Shown here piece after piece: positions 16,917-24,846 of a stretch of DNA of 64,000 bases (its first letter is position 1; every line of letters starts with the position of its first letter). Where the stretch lies: the NCBI RefSeq assembly GCF_006352025.1, contig NZ_CP040936.1, positions 1,860,001 to 1,924,000 on the forward strand. The letters are read 5' to 3'. A model generated the notes under the pieces. That model was not told where the DNA came from. It did not search any database and saw nothing but the letters and a program-made list of their open reading frames with translations. Made by a program: the position numbers and the translations under genes. This DNA comes from Hymenobacter sp. DG01. Its GTDB lineage: Bacteria > Bacteroidota > Bacteroidia > Cytophagales > Hymenobacteraceae.

Positions 16917-17067
16917 GAAAAATAGGGGTTGGGAATTTTGGAAAAAGAACAAGAAAACCAATGCTCCATTAACCTTACCAGAATCATAATATTCTAGTAG
17001 TGCGCAAGAGGGCATTAAAGATAGGCGAATGCGCCGAACCTCGCCAAGTCAATAGCGGCTTTTATCG

Positions 17068-17075
17068 TAGCTTTG
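17068..17075 (+). promoter_or_regulatory. Candidate -7 box before the DUF2279 gene
   Basis: TAGCTTTG matches the Bacteroidota -7 consensus TAnnTTTG and lies 35 bases before the ATG at 17111. No good -33 TTTG was seen at the usual 19-base distance, so support is partial. Confidence 0.4.
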
Positions 17076-17110
17076 ATGAGCTTACCCAGCCGCTGCCTTT
17101 CTCCTTCGCC

Positions 17111-18091
17111 ATGTTGCTTTGCCCTGCTTTTTCGTCTTGCTTCGGCCGCCTGGGGCGGTGGCTGGGGGTAGTGGCGGGGTGCCTGGCACTGGCGCAGGCA
17201 GCTCCGGCGCAGGTACCCCCGGCTGTTACGTCGGCGCCGGAGCTGCCTGCGCCCCTACCCTCGGCAGCCCCCCCCGATACCAGCCGGCTAAGTCGGCGCC
17301 TGCCGGTGCTGGCCGGCGGCCTGGCCGTATCGTACTCCGCTACCCTCTACTTGCTCAGCAACAGCTGGTACACTGGCGAGCGGACCCGCCTGCACTGGTT
17401 CAACGACCTGCCGGAGTGGAAGCAGATGGACAAAGCCGGGCACTTCTGGGGGGCTTTTCACGAAAGCCGCGGGGCCGTGGACATGCTGCGCTGGGCCGGC
17501 GTGCCCGACCGCAAAGCCCTCTGGTACGGCGGCTTCGTGGGGTTTCTGCTGCAAAGCCCTATTGAGCTGCTCGATGGCCGTGACCCGCAGTACGGGGCTT
17601 CGGCCACGGATCTGGCGGCCAACTTCCTGGGCTCGGTGGGCCTGATTGGGCAGCACCTAGCCTGGGATGAGGTGCGCATCATGCCCAAATACTCGTTTCA
17701 TACCACCCGCTATGCCGCGCTACGGCCTAATGTGTTGGGCAAGAGCCTTGGCGAGCAGTACCTGAAGGACTACAACGGCCAGACCTATTGGCTGTGCGTA
17801 GATGTAGGGGCCTGGCTGCCGGCCGCCTCCTGCTGGCCGCGCTGGCTGCAGCCGGCCGTAGGCTACGGGGCCCAACAAATGGTGTACAATGACCCCGGCG
17901 CCAACGCTGCCCTGGGCCTGCAGCCCTACCGCCAGTATTACCTCTCCCTCGACGTGGATTTGCGCCGCATCCCTACCCGCTCCAAGCTGCTCAAGCGGGT
18001 CTTCTACGTAGCCAGCATCTTCCATCTACCCGCCCCGGCCCTGGAGTGGAACCGCAAGCGCGGTCTGGTGGCGCATGGGCTGTACTATTAA
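17111..18091 (+). CDS. DUF2279-family predicted periplasmic/membrane protein
   Basis: The 326-residue protein has a signal peptide ending near APAQ and a Pro/Ala-rich linker (about 38-60). A hydrophobic segment (about 67-88) precedes the DUF2279 core containing DKAGHFWGAFHESRG, FVGFLLQSPIELLDG and ATDLAANFLGS. The KAGH and LDG-ATDLAAN motifs are the family hallmark in Bacteroidota, and the function is unknown. The start MLLCPAFSS is chosen because the signal sequence follows it. It is divergent from the amylase gene, and the Smr-domain gene follows 116 bases later behind its own promoter box. Confidence 0.8.
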   Translation: MLLCPAFSSCFGRLGRWLGVVAGCLALAQAAPAQVPPAVTSAPELPAPLPSAAPPDTSRLSRRLPVLAGGLAVSYSATLYLLSNSWYTGERTRLHWFNDLPEWKQMDKAGHFWGAFHESRGAVDMLRWAGVPDRKALWYGGFVGFLLQSPIELLDGRDPQYGASATDLAANFLGSVGLIGQHLAWDEVRIMPKYSFHTTRYAALRPNVLGKSLGEQYLKDYNGQTYWLCVDVGAWLPAASCWPRWLQPAVGYGAQQMVYNDPGANAALGLQPYRQYYLSLDVDLRRIPTRSKLLKRVFYVASIFHLPAPALEWNRKRGLVAHGLYY

Positions 18092-18163
18092 GGTGGAAGC
18101 CGTAGCAAACCGGTAGGCGTTCGGTGCTCGTAAAGCGCAGCGGGGCGGGCTCGTTTTGCCGGT

Positions 18164-18171
18164 TACCTTTG
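18164..18171 (+). promoter_or_regulatory. Candidate -7 box before the Smr-domain gene
   Basis: TACCTTTG is a perfect match to the -7 consensus and is the same octamer as in the trp and rnpB promoters. It lies 37 bases before the ATG at 18208. The -33 region is not recognisable. Confidence 0.45.
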
Positions 18172-18207
18172 TTGCTCTTATTCCATCCGCAATTTCTTTC
18201 TGATCAT

Positions 18208-19317
18208 ATGAACGTTGGAGACCGAGTGCGCCTGCTTACCGGGCGCGAAGAAGGCATTATCACCCGCCTGCTCAGCGACGAGCTGGTAGAGGTGGCCATT
18301 GATAACGATTTCACCATTCCGGTGTTGCGCCGCGAGGTAGTGGTAGTAGCCGCCGAAGAAACCAAAGCCTTCGGACAAAGCGCCGCCGCGGTGGCCGCCG
18401 AAAAAAAGGCCGCTACCTCAGGCGCCAACCGCGCGGCCAAGGCGGCCGGCGTAGCGGCACCGGCCCCTACCCCTGCGGTTAAAACCGAAGGCCCTACCCC
18501 TGTGAAGGCCGACAAAACCGCTCCGCCGAGCGTGCAGAAAGGCCTCTACCTAGCCCTCACCCACCAGTCACCGGAGCTGCTAGCTTTGCAAATCGTCAAC
18601 CACACCGACCGGGACGTGCTTTATACCTTTGGGGAGGAGCGCAACGGGCAGTACCGGGGCCTGCGCGCCGAGAAGCTGGCGGCTAAATCGGCCAGCCCGG
18701 CGCTGGGGCACTGGCACCTCAAGGATTTCGACCAGTGGCCCGCCGCTATGGTGCAGCTCCTACCCTTCCAGCTGAACGGAACCTCGGCCTACGAGCTGCT
18801 CACCAAACGCCTGCAGTTTAAGGCGGCGAGCTTCTACACCAGCCGCCAGCCCAACGTGCCGGTGCTCCAGCGCGAGGCCTACCTGTTCCAGCTGGATGAG
18901 AAGCCTGCCGCGCCCGCTGCCATTGCCCCCGAGAAACTAGCCGAAACTCTGAAAGCCCAGCTATCTGGCAACGCCCCGGCCAAACCGGCCGCCGTAGCGC
19001 CCGCTCCCGAACCGGCCAAAGCCATTATAGCCCCGCCCCACGAAGTGGACCTGCACCTGGAAGCCCTGATGCCGGAAGGCGCGGAAGGCATGAGCAACAC
19101 GGCCATTCTGAAACTGCAGCTGGAGGCCTTCGAGGATACCTTAAGCCGGGCTCTGGCTACCAACATGCACGAAATCATGTTCATTCACGGCTCCGGCAAC
19201 GGCACCCTGCGTAAGGAGCTGCACAAGCTGCTTAGCCGCAACCGCGACATCAAATTCTTTGAGGACTCGAAGAAGGAGAAGTTCGGCTACGGCGCTACCC
19301 TGGTGCGGCTGAAGTAA
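18208..19317 (+). CDS. DUF2027 and Smr domain protein (MutS2-like)
   Basis: The 369-residue protein starts MNVGDRVRLLTGREEG. The N-terminal 50 residues form the small beta domain found with DUF2027. An Ala/Pro-rich linker (about 55-110) follows, then the DUF2027 body and a C-terminal Smr domain (about 280-369). The Smr motifs VDLHLEAL and FIHGSGNGTLRKEL are visible; in other Smr proteins these LDxH and HGxGxG elements give nuclease activity on branched DNA or stalled-ribosome mRNA. Here the first motif is VDLH. The MutS ATPase domains are absent, so this is a stand-alone Smr protein. A strong terminator follows. Confidence 0.85.
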   Translation: MNVGDRVRLLTGREEGIITRLLSDELVEVAIDNDFTIPVLRREVVVVAAEETKAFGQSAAAVAAEKKAATSGANRAAKAAGVAAPAPTPAVKTEGPTPVKADKTAPPSVQKGLYLALTHQSPELLALQIVNHTDRDVLYTFGEERNGQYRGLRAEKLAAKSASPALGHWHLKDFDQWPAAMVQLLPFQLNGTSAYELLTKRLQFKAASFYTSRQPNVPVLQREAYLFQLDEKPAAPAAIAPEKLAETLKAQLSGNAPAKPAAVAPAPEPAKAIIAPPHEVDLHLEALMPEGAEGMSNTAILKLQLEAFEDTLSRALATNMHEIMFIHGSGNGTLRKELHKLLSRNRDIKFFEDSKKEKFGYGATLVRLK

Positions 19318-19336
19318 CTGGTCCCGCTCTGCTGAT

Positions 19337-19379
19337 AAGGGCCGGACGGTCTGCGCAACGCAGGCTGTCCGGCCTTTTT
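19337..19379 (+). terminator. Terminator after the Smr-domain gene
   Basis: GGCCGGACGGTCTGCG pairs with CGCAGGCTGTCCGGCC (one mismatch) around a CAA loop and is followed by TTTTT. It lies 20 bases after the stop codon and immediately before the phosphoesterase gene. Confidence 0.88.
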
Positions 19380-19398
19380 CCTGTTATTATTACGCTCT

Positions 19399-20313
19399 AT
19401 GTACGACCTCATTGGTGATATTCACGGCCATGCCCAGGAGCTGCGGCAGCTACTTCAGAAACTAGGGTACACAGAACAGAAGGGCTGCTACCGCCACCCC
19501 AATCGGCAAGCCATTTTCCTGGGCGACTTCGTGGACCGTGGTCCGCACATCCGGGAAACGCTGCAGGTGGTGCGGGCCATGGTGGAGGGCGGCGCGGCCC
19601 TGGCCGTAATGGGTAACCACGAGTACAACGCCATCTGCTTTCACGAGGAGCACCCGCACGGCGGCCACCTGCGGCCCCACATCCCGCGCAATATTTTCCA
19701 GCACCTGCGCACCCTGGAGGAGTTTTCGAGCCGGGAAGGCTGGGTGGAATGGCAGGAGTACATTGCCTGGTTCAAAACCCTACCCCTGTTTCTGGAGCTA
19801 CCCGGCCTGCGCGTAGTGCACGCCTGCTGGGACCCGCGCCACATTGCGTTTCTGCGCCAAGCCCTGCCCGATGGCCGCCTGACCCCAGAGTTTTTACTAC
19901 GCAGCGCCGAGCGGGGCACGCCTGAATACGTGGCCGTGGAAGATACCCTGAAAGGCAAGGAAGTAAACCTACCGGCCGGGGTGCAGTTTCACGACAAGGA
20001 TGGGAACCCACGCACCAAAATGCGCACCCGTTGGTGGACCGACCCACGCACCTGCACCTACCTCGATTACTACCTCGAACCCATTGAAGCCCTGAACGCC
20101 CTACCCGTGGAGGTAGATGCGCTGGCTGATGTATGGCACTACCAGGACACGGTGCCTGTGTTCTTCGGCCACTATTGGTTGCGGGGCACGCCCCAACTGC
20201 TCAGCCCCTACGCCGTGTGCCTGGATTACAGCGTAGCCAAGGGCGGCGAGCTAGTAGCCTACCGCTGGCACGGCGAGCAGGAGCTGCGGGCGGATGGCCT
20301 GGTAAGCGCCTGA
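19399..20313 (+). CDS. Calcineurin-like metallophosphoesterase
   Basis: The 304-residue protein has the metal-binding motifs of the phosphoprotein phosphatase fold in order: GDIHGH (about 6-11), GDFVDRGP (about 38-45) and GNHEYN (about 72-77), followed by a downstream His in VVHACWDPRH. This set is typical of PrpE/ApaH-type enzymes, which hydrolyse phosphoproteins or dinucleoside polyphosphates. The substrate cannot be read from the sequence. The gene starts 20 bases after the previous terminator, so its promoter must overlap that hairpin or lie further upstream. Confidence 0.88.
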   Translation: MYDLIGDIHGHAQELRQLLQKLGYTEQKGCYRHPNRQAIFLGDFVDRGPHIRETLQVVRAMVEGGAALAVMGNHEYNAICFHEEHPHGGHLRPHIPRNIFQHLRTLEEFSSREGWVEWQEYIAWFKTLPLFLELPGLRVVHACWDPRHIAFLRQALPDGRLTPEFLLRSAERGTPEYVAVEDTLKGKEVNLPAGVQFHDKDGNPRTKMRTRWWTDPRTCTYLDYYLEPIEALNALPVEVDALADVWHYQDTVPVFFGHYWLRGTPQLLSPYAVCLDYSVAKGGELVAYRWHGEQELRADGLVSA

Positions 20314-20371
20314 TATTGTAAGCGGTTTGAGAGAAGGACCCAGTACAGATAACCGCCCGTATAACAGAGCG

Positions 20372-20609
20372 GTCATGTCGAGCTTGTCGAGACATCTCGC
20401 GTGCTGATGTTGTAGTGGTAACACGCCATAGCAGTATGTCATTCTGAGTGCAGCGAAGGATTTTCTCAAAGAGCAACAGGCCTGGCATCTCGTGCTGACG
20501 TGATAAGGACCTTCCTTCGTCAGGATGATGTGCTATCGTAATGTTCTGACTCAATTTGATTGGCACCGCAACGTCAGCACGCGAGATGTCTCGACAAGCT
20601 CGACATGAC
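20372..20609. repeat. GTCAT-type long palindrome with nested repeat
   Basis: The 41-base arms (20372-20412 and 20569-20609) are inverted copies with one mismatch. Their tip is GTCATGTCGAGCTTGTCGAG. The 156-base spacer holds a second, degenerate GTCATTCTGAG-type pair (about 20438 and 20508-20530), so it looks like one element inserted in another. It fills most of the 386-base gap between the phosphoesterase and peptidase genes, and no other feature was seen there. Confidence 0.88.
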
Positions 20610-20699
20610 GTTCCTCTAGCTTACTGGCCTATGCCTATACTACCCATAGGCAACCCTCGAAAGCATCTGGTTACTTTGCGGCAGATCTATTTCTTCTGC

Positions 20700-22562
20700 A
20701 TGAAACTCCCTGCGCTTCTCGCCGCCTCTCTCCTCGCCCTTACCGCCTCCGCCCAGCAGCTGCCCGTGCCGCGCAACCTGCAGGCTACCTATGCCAAAGG
20801 CACCCGCGCCGAGAGTGGCTTACCGGGCCCCAACTACTGGCAGAACTCCGCCGACTACAAGCTCAAAGTTGATTTTGACCCCACCACCCGGCGCGTAGCG
20901 GGCACCGTGGATATTGCCTACCACAACCAAAGTCCCGATTCCCTACACCAACTCTGGTTTAAGCTCTACCCCAACCTCTACCAGAAAGGTGCGCCCCGTG
21001 CTTCCGGTATCAGCCCCGAGGACGTGAGCGAAGGCGTAAAAATCACCAAACTGACGATCAACGGCCAGTCTGTTGACGTGGCCAAGCTCCGCGCCGACTT
21101 CACCAACCTGCCGGTTTCGGTGCGCCGTGCCATTGGGCCCAAGCAAACGGCGCAGGTTTCCATTACCTACTCCTACATTCTCAACCAGGGCTCGCACACC
21201 CGCACTGGTGAGGTGGAGCCCAACGCCGACTTTATAGCTTACTTTTTCCCGCGCATTGCGGTGTATGACGACATCGATGGCTGGAACCGCACGCCCTACA
21301 ACGGCTCCCAGGAGTTCTACAACGACTTCGCCAACTTCTCGGCCGACATCACCGTGCCCAAAGACTTTGTGGTGTGGGCCACCGGCGACCTGACCAACGC
21401 GGACAATGTTCTAACCAAAAAGTACGCCCAGCGCCTCCAGGACGCGGAGAAGAAGGACGGCATTACCAGCATTATCACCGAAGCTGACCTAAAAACCAAA
21501 GGCATCACGGCCCCAAGCGCCCACAATACCTGGCACTTCGAGGCCAAGAATGTGACCGATTTCGTGTTTGCCACCACCGACCATTACGTGTGGCAGGCTA
21601 GTAGTCTGGTAGTTGACCCGGCCACCAAGCGCCGCACCCGCGTGGATGCTGTGTACAACCCCAAGCACAAGGATTACGAGGAGGTGATTCACTTCGCCCG
21701 CAAAACGGTGGAGGCCATGTCGTACACCTTCCCCAAGTGGCCCTTCCCTTACTCCCACGAAACCGTGTTCGACGGTCTCGACCAGATGGAGTACCCCATG
21801 ATGGTGAACGACAACCCCACGGAAACCCGCCAAGACGCCATTACGCTCACTGACCACGAGATATTCCACACGATGTTCCCGTTCTACATGGGCATCAACG
21901 AAACCAAGTATGGCTGGATGGATGAAGGCTGGGCCACCATCGGCGAGTGGATTATTTCCGGCATCATCGACCCCAAGCTGGATGACGATTATGGCATTGC
22001 GCCCTACGCCGCCGCCGCGGCTACCGAAGTCGATGTGCCCATTGTCACGCTCAGCACCCAGCAAACCGGCACGGCGTTTTTCCTCAACTCCTACCCCAAG
22101 CCGGGCCTGGGCTACCTCTACGTGAAGGACATGCTGGGCGACGAGTTGTTCACGAAGGCCCTGCACACCTACATCCACAACTGGAACGGCAAGCACCCCA
22201 TGCCCTACGACTTCTTCAACTCAATGAACGCCGGGGCCGGCCGCAACCTCAACTGGTTTTGGCAGCGCTGGTTCTTCGATGGCGGCTACCCCGACCTGGC
22301 CATCCAAACCGTCACGAAAACCGGCAGCGGCTACGATGTAGTGGTAGAATCCAAAGGTACCAAGCCCGTGCCCGTTGACCTCACCATCACCTTCGCCGAC
22401 AACTCCACCCAGAAGCTGCACCGCACCATCGCCGTCTGGGAGCAGGGCGCCCGCACCGTCACGGTGCCCGTGGCCTCCTCCAAAGCCGTGAAGCAAGTGA
22501 AGCTAGGCGCTACCCTCGTGCCCGACAGCTACCCGAAGGATAATGTGTGGGAAGGGAAGTAG
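20700..22562 (+). CDS. Secreted M1-family metallopeptidase (aminopeptidase)
   Basis: The 620-residue protein has a signal peptide ending near ASAQ (about 19) and an N-terminal beta-saddle domain typical of M1 peptidases (about 45-230). The zinc site HEIFH (His386, Glu387, His390) is followed 18 residues later by the third ligand Glu409 in MDEGWA. QMEYPM (about 362) is in the position of the GAMEN exopeptidase motif. The start MKLPALLAAS is chosen over an upstream frame that runs through the palindrome. The protein probably trims peptides in the periplasm or at the surface. Confidence 0.92.
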   Translation: MKLPALLAASLLALTASAQQLPVPRNLQATYAKGTRAESGLPGPNYWQNSADYKLKVDFDPTTRRVAGTVDIAYHNQSPDSLHQLWFKLYPNLYQKGAPRASGISPEDVSEGVKITKLTINGQSVDVAKLRADFTNLPVSVRRAIGPKQTAQVSITYSYILNQGSHTRTGEVEPNADFIAYFFPRIAVYDDIDGWNRTPYNGSQEFYNDFANFSADITVPKDFVVWATGDLTNADNVLTKKYAQRLQDAEKKDGITSIITEADLKTKGITAPSAHNTWHFEAKNVTDFVFATTDHYVWQASSLVVDPATKRRTRVDAVYNPKHKDYEEVIHFARKTVEAMSYTFPKWPFPYSHETVFDGLDQMEYPMMVNDNPTETRQDAITLTDHEIFHTMFPFYMGINETKYGWMDEGWATIGEWIISGIIDPKLDDDYGIAPYAAAAATEVDVPIVTLSTQQTGTAFFLNSYPKPGLGYLYVKDMLGDELFTKALHTYIHNWNGKHPMPYDFFNSMNAGAGRNLNWFWQRWFFDGGYPDLAIQTVTKTGSGYDVVVESKGTKPVPVDLTITFADNSTQKLHRTIAVWEQGARTVTVPVASSKAVKQVKLGATLVPDSYPKDNVWEGK

Positions 22563-22595
22563 AAATCTTAACTGATTGACATTCAGAGATAAAAA

Positions 22596-23162
22596 ATGCT
22601 TCCTTTCAAAAAAAATATAGCCTGCATTGAAGGCCGTTGGGTACAAGACTTCACGAAGCCCAATAGTGTGGCAGCTGGTCTGGAACTATTACAAAATAAT
22701 AAAATTATAAGAAAGCAATGTTGCAAGAACTCTCATTTTAAGGCAACCACATTAGATCTACTATTAGAGTTTACTCAAAAGAGGTATGCTAGCTACAGCT
22801 TACTTTATTTATCATTTCATGGTGAGCCGGGTGCAATTGGTTTAGGAAAAGAGAGGGTTACACTTGATGAGTTAGAGGAAAGACTTGCGGGAAAGCTCAC
22901 TGGCAAAATCTTGCATTTTGGCTCGTGTCAGACGGTTAACATAAATAAGCGCCGCCTTACCAAATTTCTGGTAACAACAAAAGCCGCAGCTGTATCAGGT
23001 TTTACCACAGATGTTGCTTTTCTGGAAAGCACTCTTTTCGATTTACTATACTTCGAAACTTGTCAATACCGAGACCGAGTAGAAGACATCCAATCAGATA
23101 TGAGCACTAATTACGGAGCGATGAGTCGCCGGCTTGGATTTCGTATGGTGATACATCCTTGA
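22596..23162 (+). CDS. AT-rich gene for a small caspase-fold-like protein (CHAT/DUF6642-like)
   Basis: The 188-residue protein has no signal peptide. A predicted strand LLYLSFHGEPG carries His75-Gly76, and a second strand ILHFGSCQT carries Cys111. An HG dyad followed about 35 residues later by a strand ending in GSC is the layout of clan CD (caspase, CHAT) active sites. The nearest family I recall is DUF6642, but that assignment is from memory. Codon use and base composition are far more AT-rich than the neighbours, which suggests horizontal transfer. It lies 33 bases after the peptidase gene and is followed at once by an rnpB-like fragment. Protease activity is a hypothesis. Confidence 0.6.
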   Translation: MLPFKKNIACIEGRWVQDFTKPNSVAAGLELLQNNKIIRKQCCKNSHFKATTLDLLLEFTQKRYASYSLLYLSFHGEPGAIGLGKERVTLDELEERLAGKLTGKILHFGSCQTVNINKRRLTKFLVTTKAAAVSGFTTDVAFLESTLFDLLYFETCQYRDRVEDIQSDMSTNYGAMSRRLGFRMVIHP

Positions 23163-23171
23163 GGCTTGACT

Positions 23172-23260
23172 ACTTTGCCCCAGTGATGGGGCGCCTCACC
23201 GCAGCGCCCGCGCAAGAATGGTGACGAGGAAAGTCCGGAGCAACACAGAGCACTATCCTC
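23172..23260 (+). pseudogene. Partial copy of the RNase P RNA 5' end
   Basis: About 85 bases closely resemble the start of the rnpB gene at 30805-30895. They include CAGTGATGGG, CGCAAGAATGG, the conserved GACGAGGAAAGTCCGG (5' strand of P4) and CAACACAGAGCAC. A promoter-like TACTTTG precedes it at the same place as TACCTTTG before rnpB. The catalytic 3' half of the RNA is missing, so it cannot be a working RNase P RNA alone. A hairpin terminator at 23306-23353 could define a transcript of roughly 170 bases. It may be a decayed duplicate or a small regulatory RNA. Confidence 0.8.
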
Positions 23261-23305
23261 TACTTTATTAAGGAAACTAGAATACTTCATCGTTATATAT
23301 ATCAT

Positions 23306-23353
23306 AAACAAGCAGCCCCACTCCGGTTCAAACCAGAGCGGGGCTGCTTGTTT
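23306..23353. terminator. Bidirectional terminator hairpin
   Basis: AAACAAGCAGCCCC and GGGGCTGCTTGTTT form the main stem, extended by a short inner helix. A-rich and T-rich ends occur on both strands. It separates the rnpB-like fragment (plus) from the convergent T9SS protein gene (minus). Confidence 0.85.
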
Positions 23354-23382
23354 AAGAACCTACACTAGGCGGCCAAATTCCT

Positions 23383-24846
23383 CTACTCCCGCACCACTTT
23401 CACCGTGCGGAACTGGTGGCCTTGCCGGACGCCGAGCACATAGGTGCCCACCGGCCAGGTGTGAGCTTGCGGCAGGTTCAGGCGGTTTTCGCCTTTGGTG
23501 AGGGGTAGGGTCTGCTGCCACAGGGTGCGGCCTACGGCGTCCACCACGCGGAGGGTGGCGGGGCTGGTTTCGGGGGCCTGGATCAGCACGGTGGCCTGGG
23601 TGGTGAAGGGCGTAGGATACACCTGCACGGCCAGGGGCAGAGCTTCGCTGGGCACGGCTACGGTCTGCACCTGCGAGGTGGTGGCCGTGCCATCCTGGTC
23701 TAGCTGGCGCAGGCGGTAGTACACCAGCGGCACCTGGTAGCGGGCCAGGTTGGGGTCGGTTAGCTGGTAGTCGTGGCGCTGGGTGGTGGTACCGTGGCCT
23801 GCTACCCGGCCTACGGACCTGAACGTGCGGCCGTCGGGGCTGCTTTCCACTTCAAACCCGGCGTTGTTCAGCTCCTGGGCCGTGGTCCAGCGCAACAGGG
23901 CATCGGGCCCTACCCGCCGGGCCGTGAAGCTGACCAGCTGCACCGGCAGCGGCTTCTGCCCCTCGCTTACGGTCAGGCGGGAGAAGGCGGTGGTGCTCAC
24001 CGTGATGCTGCGGGCCGAGGCATCGGTGGGAGAACCAATGGCCTCCCAGGGCGCCGAGCTGGCGGGCATGCGCCACACCTGGGCCTGGGCGAAGTTGGTC
24101 AGGCCGTTGTCGTCGTCGGGCAGCCAGGACAGCGTGAGGGTGGCCGGGGCCGTGGGCGTTTGGTCGGCCGTCACGCTCCAGATCCGGTCGATGGTGTGCT
24201 GGCTGGGGTTAGCCGGGTTCTGACCGAAGCTCACACCGGCTTGCTGGAGGCCAGCGGTGCGCAGTACACGCACGGCGCCCAAACTGCCGCCGTTGGGGTT
24301 CAGCACCAATCCATTCCCGAAATCAACCACCGTACTCCCCTGCACAGCGGCGCGGGTAATTTCCAGGTTGCCCTGTACGTAGCGGCCGGCGGTTTCGCCG
24401 GTCAGCGTGGCCCCGTCAGGCAGGTGCAGCGTGGCGGTGGCGTCGGTGCGCGGTAGGCCGCTTACCAGTGTCAGCTGTTGCAGTACAGTAAGGTCGGTGG
24501 GCAGCAAGATGCGGTTTTGGCCTGCGGGGCCGGTATTGCGCACTTCCACCCGGCCCAGGCTGGCGCCGCCCGCCGACAGGGTTTGCTCCGTTGAACCGAT
24601 TAGCACCAGGGTGCCGTTGGCGGGTACTACCGTGCCTGTATTGATGAAGTCGCCGCCTACCTGCACGGTGCCGCCAGGGGTCAGCGTGGCGCCGGCCTGG
24701 TTGCGCAAGGCGCCGGGCACCGACAGCAGAACGCCGGGTTCCACCGTGAGCTGGGTGCCGGTGTTGGTCAGGTCCTGGGCCTGGGCAGCAGCGCCGGCAA
24801 GTGCCAGCGCTACTCCCACCGAAGCGAAAAAGAGTGGCCTAGACAT
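23383..24846 (-). CDS. Secreted beta-rich protein with T9SS type A sorting domain
   Basis: The 487-residue protein has a signal peptide ending AAAQAQ (about 23). A repetitive beta-helix-like region follows (about 25-190, with GTLVLIGSTEQTLSAGG and similar). A mid-region then contains VQLVSFTARRVGPDALLRWTTAQELNNAGFEVE, a segment common before sorting domains. The last 80 residues (LPLAVQVYPTPFTTQ to GTYVLGVRQGHQFRTVKVVRE) are a type A T9SS sorting domain. Export to the cell surface is therefore expected, but the function is unknown. Its start codon overlaps the stop of the upstream S74-domain gene by one base (TAATG), so the two proteins are probably made together. Confidence 0.85.
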   Translation of the reverse strand: MSRPLFFASVGVALALAGAAAQAQDLTNTGTQLTVEPGVLLSVPGALRNQAGATLTPGGTVQVGGDFINTGTVVPANGTLVLIGSTEQTLSAGGASLGRVEVRNTGPAGQNRILLPTDLTVLQQLTLVSGLPRTDATATLHLPDGATLTGETAGRYVQGNLEITRAAVQGSTVVDFGNGLVLNPNGGSLGAVRVLRTAGLQQAGVSFGQNPANPSQHTIDRIWSVTADQTPTAPATLTLSWLPDDDNGLTNFAQAQVWRMPASSAPWEAIGSPTDASARSITVSTTAFSRLTVSEGQKPLPVQLVSFTARRVGPDALLRWTTAQELNNAGFEVESSPDGRTFRSVGRVAGHGTTTQRHDYQLTDPNLARYQVPLVYYRLRQLDQDGTATTSQVQTVAVPSEALPLAVQVYPTPFTTQATVLIQAPETSPATLRVVDAVGRTLWQQTLPLTKGENRLNLPQAHTWPVGTYVLGVRQGHQFRTVKVVRE

